Positions 10,429 through 19,849 of a stretch of 64,000 bases of DNA are shown here, piece after piece. Position numbers and translations under genes: made by a program. The number at the start of each line of letters is the position of its first letter. The first letter of the stretch is position 1. Under the pieces are notes generated by a model that worked only from the letters and a program-made list of their open reading frames with translations, ran no database searches and was not told the origin of the DNA. The stretch is from Myxococcota bacterium (GTDB taxonomy: Bacteria; Myxococcota_A; UBA796; JAFGLY01): assembly GCA_024276675.1 (NCBI GenBank), contig JAJRWT010000027.1, forward strand, positions 372,001 through 436,000. The letters are read 5' to 3'.

Positions 10429-11998
10429 AGAACACTCCCAGGGAGACGGCACCGGGCCCCTGGGCCAAGGGCAGCAGGGGCCATCCCCGGAAACGCCCAT
10501 CCCCCGGGGACAGCCCGTTCCTTCCCCGAAACCGGAGCCCACCGCGGCACCGGGGCTCTCTGCCTGGAAGCGACTGCACCCCATCTCACCCCTGGTGAAC
10601 CTGCTTCCACACACCTGGCGCCTGCTCAAGGGTTATTGGCCGTTCCTGCTGGCGATTATCATCGGGACCAACGTAAGCCCCACATGGACCGATGTGTCCA
10701 TGTTGCTGGCTTTCTTCGCCATCGCCGGCATACGCTCGTTCATACATTGGGCAACACTCAGGTACCGGATTCGAGACGAGAGGCTCGAAATCGGCACTGG
10801 CCTCGTTCACCGGCGTACCAGGCTCATAGGGCCTGAACGCATACAGAATGCCGAACTCGTGCGCAACCCCATCCACCGCTTGACCGGCCTGGTGGAACTC
10901 CGCGTCGAGACCGCCGGTGAAGCCGGCGCCGAGGGCCTTCTCTCGGCCCTGGCCCTGCCGGAGGCACAGGTGTTGATGCAGGAGCTGGAGAGGCTCCGAC
11001 GAGCCGCGTCGGGTTCCGCCGGGGGCTCCCCCGATTCCGCGGCAGAAGATGCTCCCCCCGAAAATATCATCGTGGAGTCCGGCCTGGCAGAGATCGTGGC
11101 CCACGGGCTCTCCGGGCGCCGAACCGGCATGTTTGCCCTGCTGGTGGTGGTCTTCCTGGAGCTGAGCCAGCAATTGAGTCCCGACGGAGTGCCCCAGTTG
11201 AGCACCGGCCTCGAACCTCGCTTCCTCCTGGGACTGCTGCTGGGAGCCCTTGTGCTGGGATGGCTGCTTTCAACGGCCACGTCCATCCTGAAGCACCATG
11301 GCTTCAGGCTGAAGCGCCAGGGGGACCGCTTCGTCACCCGCCAGGGACTGCTCACCCGCCGGCAGGTGGTGCTTCCCGGGCACCGGATACAGCTCCTGCG
11401 GGTGGACGAACCGCTTCTTCGGCGCCTCATGGGCTATTGCAGCATACAGGTGGAGACCGCCGGCCTGTCCATGGGTCCCGACGAACTCAAGCAGGCCGAA
11501 ACATGCATTCCCATGCTGGACAGGGACCAGGCACAGGAGATCTGCACGTCCCTGCTGCCCAGCCTGGACAAGGACCCCTGGCTGGAAAGGCTCGAGCCGG
11601 CACCACTGCGCGCCCTGATCCTGGCCCAGGGTGTGGCCATCCGCAACACCCTTCTTCTCAGCGCCCTGGCCTGCTGGTTCACGGGAGCCTGGGGCCTGCT
11701 TGCCCTCCTGGCCGGGCCTCCCCTGGGCCTGGCCGCCTTCCTGGAATGGCGCTGGCAGGCCTGGTTCATCACCGAAAACACCATCATCGCCCGGCGCGGA
11801 TTCTGGCAGCGCCGGACCTGGCTTCTACCAAGGCAAAAGGTCCAGTCCCTGCACGGTTACCAGGGTCCGCTGCTGAGGATCCACGGCCTGGGGCGCGTGC
11901 TGGTGAAGATGGCCGGCAGCCGGGTGATGCTGCCACCCATCCGCTGGAAGGACTCCCGTTCCATCATCGAGCGTTCCGTCTACAAGGGCAGGCGGTAG
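10409..11998 (+). CDS. PH-domain (YdbT-like) membrane protein
   Basis: Repeated bPH2 motifs (RYRIRDERLEIGTGLVHRRTRLIGPERIQNAE...; ENTIIARRGFWQRRTWLLPRQKVQSL...); overlaps the upstream gene by 20 bp. Confidence 0.88.
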   Translation: MATMASEEHSQGDGTGPLGQGQQGPSPETPIPRGQPVPSPKPEPTAAPGLSAWKRLHPISPLVNLLPHTWRLLKGYWPFLLAIIIGTNVSPTWTDVSMLLAFFAIAGIRSFIHWATLRYRIRDERLEIGTGLVHRRTRLIGPERIQNAELVRNPIHRLTGLVELRVETAGEAGAEGLLSALALPEAQVLMQELERLRRAASGSAGGSPDSAAEDAPPENIIVESGLAEIVAHGLSGRRTGMFALLVVVFLELSQQLSPDGVPQLSTGLEPRFLLGLLLGALVLGWLLSTATSILKHHGFRLKRQGDRFVTRQGLLTRRQVVLPGHRIQLLRVDEPLLRRLMGYCSIQVETAGLSMGPDELKQAETCIPMLDRDQAQEICTSLLPSLDKDPWLERLEPAPLRALILAQGVAIRNTLLLSALACWFTGAWGLLALLAGPPLGLAAFLEWRWQAWFITENTIIARRGFWQRRTWLLPRQKVQSLHGYQGPLLRIHGLGRVLVKMAGSRVMLPPIRWKDSRSIIERSVYKGRR

Positions 11999-12053
11999 AC
12001 GAGTAGAGGCACCCCCTGCAACCTGCGAGGATCTTCCACCACAACCGCCCGCC

Positions 12054-12108
12054 GCCTGGCGAAGGAATGGGCCGCTCCGGCCATGGGAGCCATTTCCGCA
12101 TGGGAACT
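12054..12108. repeat. Dispersed intergenic repeat, copy A (55 bp)
   Basis: gcctggcgaaggaatgggccgctccggccatgggagccatttccgcatgggaact; 53/55 identical by eye to 19962-20016. Confidence 0.85.
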
Positions 12109-12284
12109 CGTTGATATACTGCCCTGGGGCCACGGCCCAGACTGCCCAGGAACCGGGTCGCTGGCCGCTGGCACATTCTACCCAGCTTCCAGCACCTTGC
12201 CACACGAGCGTCGCGGCACCTTCGGCGCGGGCAAGTTATTCCTGTGACAAGCCCCTGTTGAGTCCTGAAGCCCGGAAGACACCC

Positions 12285-13793
12285 ATGACCACCAAATCCG
12301 ACACCAAGGCCTCCAGTTCACCCGCCTCTCCCGCAACATCGCCCCCACAGGGCACCGACCCCACACCTGCGACCGGGACAACCGCCAAGGCAGGGGCCGG
12401 CTCCAAGAAGCCCGCCAGCACCAGGAAGACCGCCGGATCCGCCAAGGCTGCCTCCAAGAAGACCGCCAGCACCAGGAAGACCGCCGGATCCGCCAAGGCT
12501 GCCTCCAAGAAGCCCGCCAGCACCAGGAAGACCGCCGGATCCAGCAAGGCTGCCTCCAGGAAGACCGCCGGATCCGCCAAGGCTGCCTCCAGGAAAACCG
12601 CCAGCACCAGGAAGACCGCCGGATCCAGCAAGGCTGCCTCCAGGAAAACCGCCGGATCCAGCAAGGCTGCTTCCAGGAAAACCGCCGGATCCGCGAAGGC
12701 CGTATCCGGTACCGGGGATACCACCGGCGTCGGCGCTGGCCGGCCTGCCGCCGAGAGCCTTCCATCCCAACCGGCCCATCCCACGACCCAGTCGCCGACG
12801 GCACCAGCCGCCGAGCCCACGCAACCCATCGAGGAAGCAGTGTCTCCCACAAGCCACAAACCCTCCCGCCAAGAAACAGAACCCGTTTCCACCGGCGCCC
12901 CACTCCAACCCACACCAGGGATTCCAGTACATCCCAACGGGGAGCCCCCCCCCATCGACGCATGGTGGGACTTCCACCTGCAGCACCTGTCATCCCACGA
13001 AGCGCGCCAGGCCAACGCCATGGACCGGTCAGCCCAGATCCTCACGGTGGCCATGGCAGGCTTGAGCTTCGGGGGGCTGGCGGCCCTGGGGATCATACAT
13101 TGGTGGTCATCGGCCTCGTTTCTGGCGGCCCTTCTGATGGGCATCAGCATCTTGCTGGGCCTCCTGGCCACGGGCGTGGCCTGGCTGGGCACCGCCCCCA
13201 CCCAGGGCGGAGGCTTTCGCGTGGGAACGACCGAACGCTGGCTCTCCGAAAAGCTCCGTAACGGATTCCTGTCCAGGGGCATAGTGAACGTACCCGACAC
13301 CGGCATGGGCGCGGGCCCCGACTCCGCCGGCACCGAACCCGACTCCGGCGGTTTTCGGGAGGCTTCGGACCTGCCTGAGCGAATCCTCGAAGCTCTCGCC
13401 AGGGAGGGCTGCTCCGCCACCGACATGGCAACCGACCAACCCATCCGCAAGCTGCTGGCGCGCTTTCTCAAGGACCGTCTGGGCACCGACCTGGACTGGT
13501 GGCTCCACGCCGACAGCCAGGTACCCGATGATCCCGATGAATTGCGACGCCTGGACGCCAGGGTCCGACTGGCCACCTGGCTGTGGCTCAGACATCAGGT
13601 GCGGGAACTGAAAGCCAGCATGTTCCGGGCAGCCCGAACCGTGACCGTGTGGGCATTCGCTGCATTTTGCCTCGCCATGGTGATTCACCTGCTGGGCTGG
13701 TGGCTGCTGCTCCTGCTGGTGTTGGTCGTGCTGCTGATCCTTGGCTGGGGTTTCTTCCGCCCCCAGCCCCCCACGCTCCCCGACGGCTCATAG
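12285..13793 (+). CDS. Lys/Ala-rich histone-H1-like N-terminal repeats fused to a C-terminal membrane domain
   Basis: MTTKSD start at 12285; (SKKPASTRKTAGSAKAA)-type repeats followed by hydrophobic segments near 13030-13200 and 13630-13760. Confidence 0.82.
   Translation: MTTKSDTKASSSPASPATSPPQGTDPTPATGTTAKAGAGSKKPASTRKTAGSAKAASKKTASTRKTAGSAKAASKKPASTRKTAGSSKAASRKTAGSAKAASRKTASTRKTAGSSKAASRKTAGSSKAASRKTAGSAKAVSGTGDTTGVGAGRPAAESLPSQPAHPTTQSPTAPAAEPTQPIEEAVSPTSHKPSRQETEPVSTGAPLQPTPGIPVHPNGEPPPIDAWWDFHLQHLSSHEARQANAMDRSAQILTVAMAGLSFGGLAALGIIHWWSSASFLAALLMGISILLGLLATGVAWLGTAPTQGGGFRVGTTERWLSEKLRNGFLSRGIVNVPDTGMGAGPDSAGTEPDSGGFREASDLPERILEALAREGCSATDMATDQPIRKLLARFLKDRLGTDLDWWLHADSQVPDDPDELRRLDARVRLATWLWLRHQVRELKASMFRAARTVTVWAFAAFCLAMVIHLLGWWLLLLLVLVVLLILGWGFFRPQPPTLPDGS
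12402..12704 (+). repeat. Compound tandem repeat of 51-bp and 33-bp units
   Basis: Read directly: 51-51-51-33-51-33-33 bp units encoding S(K/R)K(P/T)ASTRKTAGS(A/S)KAA or the short form SRKTAGS(A/S)KA(A/V). Confidence 0.9.
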
Positions 13794-14121
13794 GAAATGG
13801 TAGAGAGCCATGAAGCCTCCGGATCCTGCGATTGTACATGCCGTCTCCGGCGCTCGCTACTCGCTGGAATCATCGTCGATCAACCAACGGATGATGTCCA
13901 GCCTGACCTCCCAGCGTTGGATACCCTCAGAATCGAAATCTGATGTGATGGAGAGAGGGCACGGCCACGTTGTCCCTGTAACCCGCTCGCTCCCTCTCCG
14001 GGTCCGGTTCCGTGACCGAAGGCTAGCCCCAGGGCATTCACTGTTCACCGCGGTCATTGTGGCCTGCCTGATTCCTGGTGCCGCTCCAACAAATGGCGTA
14101 GCGGGGTTCTGACGGCTGCTG

Positions 14122-14520
14122 TCACATTTCCCAGATTGCCGCTGCCGGGTACTGGTGGATCAGCCTGTCTGGGGTCACCAGAGTCAAGCGGTGATGGAGG
14201 GCTTGTGCCACCAGCAAGCGGTCGAAAGGATCGCGATGGAGCAGAGGAAGACTTTCGAGTCTGAATATGGCTTCCGATTCCAATGGAAGGATGTCGATGA
14301 AGTGCTTCCGGGCCAAAGTAGGAATTATCCTGGATGGGGGCTGTGAAAGCGGTAACTTGCCGAGCTGATGCTTGATCACGATTTCCAGGATGCTGACGTC
14401 GCTGAGGTAGAGGTCGTGAAACGGATCGCGGAGTTCATCCCTGGTCCTTGCTGGGATATTGGTGCTTCCCTCAAAGAACCAGATACTGGTACATGTGTCC
14501 AGGAGGTAGGAACCCATCAA
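14122..14520 (-). CDS. PIN-domain toxin (VapC-like)
   Basis: YLLDTCTSIWFFEG, SDVSILEIVIKHQLGKL, LLHRDPFDRLLVAQAL, LVTPD; typical PIN acidic residues; 4-bp overlap with the upstream antitoxin ORF. Confidence 0.88.
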   Translation of the reverse strand: MMGSYLLDTCTSIWFFEGSTNIPARTRDELRDPFHDLYLSDVSILEIVIKHQLGKLPLSQPPSRIIPTLARKHFIDILPLESEAIFRLESLPLLHRDPFDRLLVAQALHHRLTLVTPDRLIHQYPAAAIWEM

Positions 14521-14762
14521 GGATCATCCGCAAACAAGGCATCGATTTCGGGATCCGGTTCGTTGAAATCGTCGGGAAGGTGGATCTTGCCCCTGGCCAA
14601 TCCGAAAGGCCGCAGACCATCAGCCGTGGAAGGCAGGGGACGGATCTCGGCAAAGGGCTTGTTCCGGTCGCAGAGGATGAACCGCTCCCCGTTCCGGATC
14701 CGCTTCGCGTACTCGGAAAGATGTGTTTTCGCCTCATGGATGTTGATCATGACTGCTTTCAT
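14517..14762 (-). CDS. Phd/YefM-family antitoxin
   Basis: MKAVMINIHEAKTHLSEYAKRIRNGERFILCDRNKPFAEIRPL. Confidence 0.85.
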   Translation of the reverse strand: MKAVMINIHEAKTHLSEYAKRIRNGERFILCDRNKPFAEIRPLPSTADGLRPFGLARGKIHLPDDFNEPDPEIDALFADDP

Positions 14763-14855
14763 GACTATGAACATAGTCCAGTCAGCGCAGCAGGTCAAGC
14801 TTCCCAAGGGTACCGAGAAACGTGCGAATAGCGACGAGACGAGCTTTTGCTTGAC

Positions 14856-15269
14856 CTATTTTCGATCTATCTCTTTGGTTTCTCGAGCTGCCTCTTTTGG
14901 TTTGTCGGCTCCATCATTCGAGGCTCCTTCAGAACTATCATCAGCTCCGCTCTCCGAACTCTGAAAGCCCGCGTCCGGTTTCTTCCGCGGAATCACTGCC
15001 ATAAGCCGTTCCAGTCTCGCTTCCTTTGACTCTGCCTGCGACTGACCCGTTGCACACTTAAGCAGAGAGCCACAGTTGGTGCAGTAGTCCATTTGTAGGA
15101 GGATTCGATGCTCCAGAGCCACGCTTTCATCCCCAAAGCGAGGGGGGGCAGGAGGAGAATCGTTGCCTGGTGTCAACGGGAGGCGGAGCTTCGCCCTGGA
15201 GGCAGCGTACGACACGGCTTCCTTCAATGCAGTGGCGCCATGCTCTTCAGCAGGGGGATAGCGGACCAC
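14856..15269 (-). CDS. Possible small protein with CTNC motif and acidic/charged tail
   Basis: ORF MVRYPPAEEHG...MDYCTNCGSLLKC...; no clear family, start uncertain. Confidence 0.35.
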   Translation of the reverse strand: MVRYPPAEEHGATALKEAVSYAASRAKLRLPLTPGNDSPPAPPRFGDESVALEHRILLQMDYCTNCGSLLKCATGQSQAESKEARLERLMAVIPRKKPDAGFQSSESGADDSSEGASNDGADKPKEAARETKEIDRK

Positions 15270-15523
15270 CTTCTGCGGCCCCTCCCACCTGCGAATGGTG
15301 GCAGGGGGCAGTACTACCCATGTTGACCGCGGCGCACCCCTGGACCTCAGGGTGAGCGACGATCACGGTGATTCCGTCGCCGCGCCGCCGTCGGGCCCTG
15401 GCCGACTTCGCGCAGCGTTGCCCCCTCCCGACCTTCCCCCGCCGGGGCGAGGAGAAGCGTATCAACAATACACCTTCGGCGCCTTTTCCCCAACGGCCCC
15501 CAGGCAAAAGTCCGCCAGGTGGC

Positions 15524-16798
15524 TCATTCCTGCCGGCGACTCCAGCTCCTGACACGGGGATCACGACTCCACCTGGGGTCTTTCACAAGCCTTCGCCTGA
15601 CACCCATGTCCAGCTCGCGCCACAGCGCGGCAGGAATCTGGTCACCGAAGAACACGTGGAAGACCTCGCCAAGCTCGTCGCGCAACCACTCCACAGAGCC
15701 CTGGTGGACCAGGTCACCCCTGGCGTCCAGGGCCCTCACACCGTCCATGTCGGTGATGAAGCCTCCATGTACACGGACACGCCGAGAACCGGGGCGGGCC
15801 CCGGAAAAATCCAGTCGAGCCACGTCCAGCCCTCGTCGCGCAAGGTCATCGCCAAGCTGTTGGTGGACCACACGCCGCAGAGCAGGGCTGCATTCCTGCA
15901 GGACGGGAACGGGCTCGCCACTGTCCAGGGTGGAAGGCCCGGGAGGCTCCGCCGGATAGACCGTGGGTACACGCGGAGCGGTTTCGGGCCTGGCCTTCCA
16001 GGCGGAAAGCGATTCCAACAGGGATTCGATGGTGTCTTCGGGAAGAACACCGCAGGCGGCCAGGGTTTCCTGGGGGCTCACGGAGACGTCGCCGCGGGGA
16101 AGAGCACGATACGCGGTGGGCAGCCCCAGGCCCCGCGATACAAGGCCCGAGGTCAGTCGCGACAGTTGGGCGGAGCCGTACACGGCGGGGCCTCCAACGG
16201 CCTGGAGCCTCCCCACCGGAATTCGAGGCAGGGCGGCGAGGATGAGCCTCGCGGCATCCTCGCCGGATATGGGGGAGTACCTGCCATTCCTGGGAATGGG
16301 CCTGGGAACCCTGCCATCCGGAGGCCGAACGTGGGCGTCCACCAGCTCCTGGTGGTAGCAGCTCAACCGCAGCACGGCCCAGGGACCGGGCCGCCTGGTG
16401 AGGGCGCGCTCCATCCAATAGGCGTGTCGATTGAGGGCATGTGTGGACCAGCGAAAGGCGCCCATGACGGAAACATAGAGCAGCTTCCCCACAGAAGCTT
16501 CCCTGGCGGCATCAACCAGGATGCTCGCGGCTCGGGGGGGGATTCTGGGCAGTCCCTGCCCCCTGCCCCTGGGTTCCAGGGAAGCAACCACGTGGGTGGC
16601 CCCGTCAAGGGCGACCTTCATGGCCTTGAAGCTGTCATAGGAAGCGTACCTGGTTTCACCGAATGAAAAAATGCCTTCCAGGGCTTCATGGCTCTGATGG
16701 CCCCCCGTGACGGGGAACACGTCCAGCCCCCCTGCCCTGGCAAGCCGCGCCACATGGAGCCCCAGCCAGCCGTCCGCTCCGACAATAGCCAGTTTCAT
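15524..16798 (-). CDS. NAD(P)-binding atypical SDR/epimerase-like protein with C-terminal extension
   Basis: MKLAIVGADGWLGLHVARLARAGGLDVFPVTGG (GxxGxxG), LLYVSVMGAFR; RBS AGGAG upstream of 16798. Confidence 0.78.
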   Translation of the reverse strand: MKLAIVGADGWLGLHVARLARAGGLDVFPVTGGHQSHEALEGIFSFGETRYASYDSFKAMKVALDGATHVVASLEPRGRGQGLPRIPPRAASILVDAAREASVGKLLYVSVMGAFRWSTHALNRHAYWMERALTRRPGPWAVLRLSCYHQELVDAHVRPPDGRVPRPIPRNGRYSPISGEDAARLILAALPRIPVGRLQAVGGPAVYGSAQLSRLTSGLVSRGLGLPTAYRALPRGDVSVSPQETLAACGVLPEDTIESLLESLSAWKARPETAPRVPTVYPAEPPGPSTLDSGEPVPVLQECSPALRRVVHQQLGDDLARRGLDVARLDFSGARPGSRRVRVHGGFITDMDGVRALDARGDLVHQGSVEWLRDELGEVFHVFFGDQIPAALWRELDMGVRRRLVKDPRWSRDPRVRSWSRRQE

Positions 16799-17051
16799 AC
16801 AGGTGTTCTCCTTTGTCTGAGAGCGTTGTTGCCCTGGCTCGCCGGGCAAGACTCAGAGTACACTCGAGAGCAATGCTCCCTGCTCTGCTTCCGATAACAA
16901 CCCGGGCGCTGAAAGGAGTGGCAGTAATAACGCAGCCGCAGCCGCCAGGACGTTGCCAGAACATCAGCGAAGGTCGCAGACCCGGCGCCGGTTATCATAC
17001 CCAACAGCTCGCCCACATCCATCGCCATCCCCCGGAGCGCCATCACCAAAG

Positions 17052-18590
17052 ATGCTCCCACGAACGACCAGAATAGCCATCATCTCCTTGTACGCCCTGG
17101 AAAACAACGGCGTGCGGCACATCGCCGCCTCCCTGCGGCACGCGGGTTTCCACGTCACCGAGATCTACTTCAAGGACTGGACCAACAACCACTTTCCCTG
17201 GCCCAGGGAACGGGAGATGGAACTGCTCCTGGAACAGTTGCGACACCGGCGGATACACGTGGTGGGCATCTCGGTGCGGGCCAGCGCCTTCCACCGCATC
17301 GCCAGCACCATCACGCGCAGGATAAGGCTGGAACTCTCCCTGCCCGTGCTCTGGGGCGGCATGCACCCCACCTTCCTGCCCGAAAGGTGCATCCGACAAG
17401 CCGACTACATAGCCATGGGCGAGGTGGACAGACAGGTGGTGGAGTTCTTCGACCGCATGGACCGTGGGCAGGATCTCTCCACCTGCAAGAGCTTCTGGGT
17501 GAAGACAGCCGAAGGAATACACAGGAACGACCTGGCCCCGCTGGTGGACGACCTGGACAGCCTTCCCTTCCGCGACTACCACAGCCATTCCGACAAGCTG
17601 ACCATCCAGGGAACGAGAGTCCGCAAAGGCGATCCCTTCATCCACAACAGCGAGTTCACCATGCTTGCCAGCAGGGGCTGCCCCTACTGGAAATGTACAT
17701 ATTGCAGCAACACCGTCACCCGCTCCCTCTATGATGGCCTGGGCCGCCCGTTTCGCGTGCTCAGCGTGGAGAACATCGTCCGAGAAGTGGAATACGCCAG
17801 GACCCAGACGCGGGCCATTCGCTTCGTCCGCTTCGACGACGAGGTCTTCCCCACCGACGAGTCGTGGGTGGAGGAGTTCCGGGAGAAGTGGCCCTCCCGC
17901 GTGGGTCTCCCCTTCGAGGTGCTCGTGGACCCTCGCATGGTCCGGGAGAAACCACTTCGGATGCTCAAGGAAGCCGGGCTGCGCGCCCTGTGCATGGGGA
18001 TCCAGGCCACCGAGAGAGTCAACAGGGAACTCTTCAACCGTGACATCCCCAATACCCGGATAGTCGAGTGTCAACGCATCTTCAGGCGGCTTGGCATCCG
18101 CTCCAACCTGCAGATCATCTGGGACGACCCCTGCTCCACCGACCACGACAAGGACGAGCTGTTCCGCCTGCTCATGTCCCTGGAACGTCCATTCGAGGTC
18201 TTTCTCTTCGGGCTCACAATATACCCCAGCACACACCTGGCCAGGCGCCTGCTGCGCGAGGGGCGGATTACTCCCAGGCACGTGGAAGGCGAAAGCACGC
18301 ACGCCTTCGAGCAGTTCAGGGTGGACCTGGACTATCCACGCCCAGCGGCAGACCGCCGCTGGCTGGCCCTGGTGGTCCTGTCCAACAAGTCCTTCATCCC
18401 TCGCTGGCTTCTCTGGCGTCTGTACCTAAACCAGCGCTACCGGAAAGACCCTGCTCCCCTGCTGCGCCTGGCCAAGGCTGCAAACCTGCTGCACCTGGCC
18501 CAGACCGGCGGTGAGATGGCCTTGCGCGGCGAGATGAGCTTTCTTCTGCTCAAACGATGGCTCAACCTGCGCTCACTCGTGACAATGTAG
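17052..18590 (+). CDS. B12-binding-domain radical SAM protein
   Basis: N-terminal B12-binding-like fold (HVVGISVRASAFHRI...VLWGGMHPTFLPERCIRQADYIAMGE) and SRGCPYWKCTYCSN cluster motif. Confidence 0.9.
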   Translation: MLPRTTRIAIISLYALENNGVRHIAASLRHAGFHVTEIYFKDWTNNHFPWPREREMELLLEQLRHRRIHVVGISVRASAFHRIASTITRRIRLELSLPVLWGGMHPTFLPERCIRQADYIAMGEVDRQVVEFFDRMDRGQDLSTCKSFWVKTAEGIHRNDLAPLVDDLDSLPFRDYHSHSDKLTIQGTRVRKGDPFIHNSEFTMLASRGCPYWKCTYCSNTVTRSLYDGLGRPFRVLSVENIVREVEYARTQTRAIRFVRFDDEVFPTDESWVEEFREKWPSRVGLPFEVLVDPRMVREKPLRMLKEAGLRALCMGIQATERVNRELFNRDIPNTRIVECQRIFRRLGIRSNLQIIWDDPCSTDHDKDELFRLLMSLERPFEVFLFGLTIYPSTHLARRLLREGRITPRHVEGESTHAFEQFRVDLDYPRPAADRRWLALVVLSNKSFIPRWLLWRLYLNQRYRKDPAPLLRLAKAANLLHLAQTGGEMALRGEMSFLLLKRWLNLRSLVTM

Positions 18591-18609
18591 AGATGACAGC
18601 ACCACCATC

Positions 18610-19758
18610 ATGCAAACCCCTGGCCCAAAACCTGTTGGAGAGGGCGTGAAACACAGTCCGGCATTTCTTTCCACCCTGCTGCGCGACGCTGCTGGTCTAT
18701 CTTCCGGGCCGCCCCGCCTCCGAGCCTGGGGCCACATGCTCCGCAGCGCCGCCATGGCCCGACTGGACCCCCGGTGGGTTCCCATGCCCCACGTGGCCTA
18801 CCTGCTGGTCACCTTCCGTTGCAACTGCAAGTGCCGCACCTGCAATGCCTGGCAGGTGACGGGACACGAGGACCTGGACACGGAACAGTGGCTCTCGCTC
18901 TTCCGGCAGGCCCGCGGCCTGGACATCGTGAAGATTCTTGGCGGAGAGCCATTCGTGCGCGACGACATCTACCACATCCTGGCGGGCGTCAGGGAGATCA
19001 TCGACCCCTACATCTTGCAGGTGACCACCAACGGCACCGATACCGACGCCATAGTCGATGCGGTCCGCGAGATGGGATGGCCAGGTCTACAGATAAGGAT
19101 CTCCATGGACGGCATGGAGAAGACCCACGATCAAATGAGGGGCGTCCTCGGCACCTGGGCGCAGGCCAACCTCACCATGGAAACCCTGGCGGAACTTCGC
19201 CCCGACCTGGGTTTCCGCCTGGGGATCAACTTCGCCATCAAGGACGAATCCATCCACGAGGCAGAAGCCATGATGGACTACGCGGCCCGCCTGGGCGCGG
19301 ACCTGATACCCGGCGTCAACGTCGAACCCTTCCTGGACGGCTCCGTCCCCCCGGAGCAACGCGGCCAACACTTCGTGGGCCTCCAGGATCTTTCCCGTGC
19401 TCTGCCCATAATACGAGCCTCCCGAGCCGGATACCGGAACCAGCTCCCGGGCCTGGATCGTATGCTGTCCAGGTTCATCACTGGCGATGTTTTCGAGAGG
19501 CAGATCAACGCAGGTCCAAGCCCATTCCCGTGCCGCGCCATGCGTGACATCATCTACGTGCATCCCAACGGCGACGTCATACGCTGCGGATTGGATGATC
19601 GCCCGGTGGGCAATATCGCCAGGCAGAGCCTGGACGAAATCTGGAACAGCCAGGAAGCCCAGCTCACCCGCCAAAGAGTAGACGCCTGCCCCGGCTGCCT
19701 GCAAGCCAGCATCCAGATACTGTCGCGTCTGTACTCCGGCGGCATCACCGGTGGTTGA
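18610..19758 (+). CDS. Radical SAM protein with SPASM-like C-terminus
   Basis: TFRCNCKCRTCNAW (CX3CX2C); C-terminal FPCRAMRDIIYVHPNGDVIRCGLDDRPVGNI...DACPGC. Confidence 0.9.
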   Translation: MQTPGPKPVGEGVKHSPAFLSTLLRDAAGLSSGPPRLRAWGHMLRSAAMARLDPRWVPMPHVAYLLVTFRCNCKCRTCNAWQVTGHEDLDTEQWLSLFRQARGLDIVKILGGEPFVRDDIYHILAGVREIIDPYILQVTTNGTDTDAIVDAVREMGWPGLQIRISMDGMEKTHDQMRGVLGTWAQANLTMETLAELRPDLGFRLGINFAIKDESIHEAEAMMDYAARLGADLIPGVNVEPFLDGSVPPEQRGQHFVGLQDLSRALPIIRASRAGYRNQLPGLDRMLSRFITGDVFERQINAGPSPFPCRAMRDIIYVHPNGDVIRCGLDDRPVGNIARQSLDEIWNSQEAQLTRQRVDACPGCLQASIQILSRLYSGGITGG

Positions 19759-19849
19759 CGGCGCACGCGGCAGCCTCCCGGCTCATTGGATGGGAACTCA
19801 CCAGCCGGCCCACGGCAATTACTTTCGCAACGCCTCCCCTGCGGTTATC

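Noticed and set aside
12402-12704. CRISPR-like array
   Set aside because: Units are contiguous in-frame coding repeats with no spacers.
12178-13576. Minus-strand ORFs rich in Gly/Trp/Arg or Val/Phe/Leu opposite the Lys/Ala repeats
   Set aside because: Open only because of the tandem repeat periodicity; composition is artefactual.
13810-14112. 100-aa plus ORF
   Set aside because: No RBS, no motifs, lies in a low-coding island.
15247-15564. 105-aa minus ORF with PRRGKVGRGQ-like sequence
   Set aside because: Resembles spurious ORFs from GC-rich intergenic repeats; no domain support.
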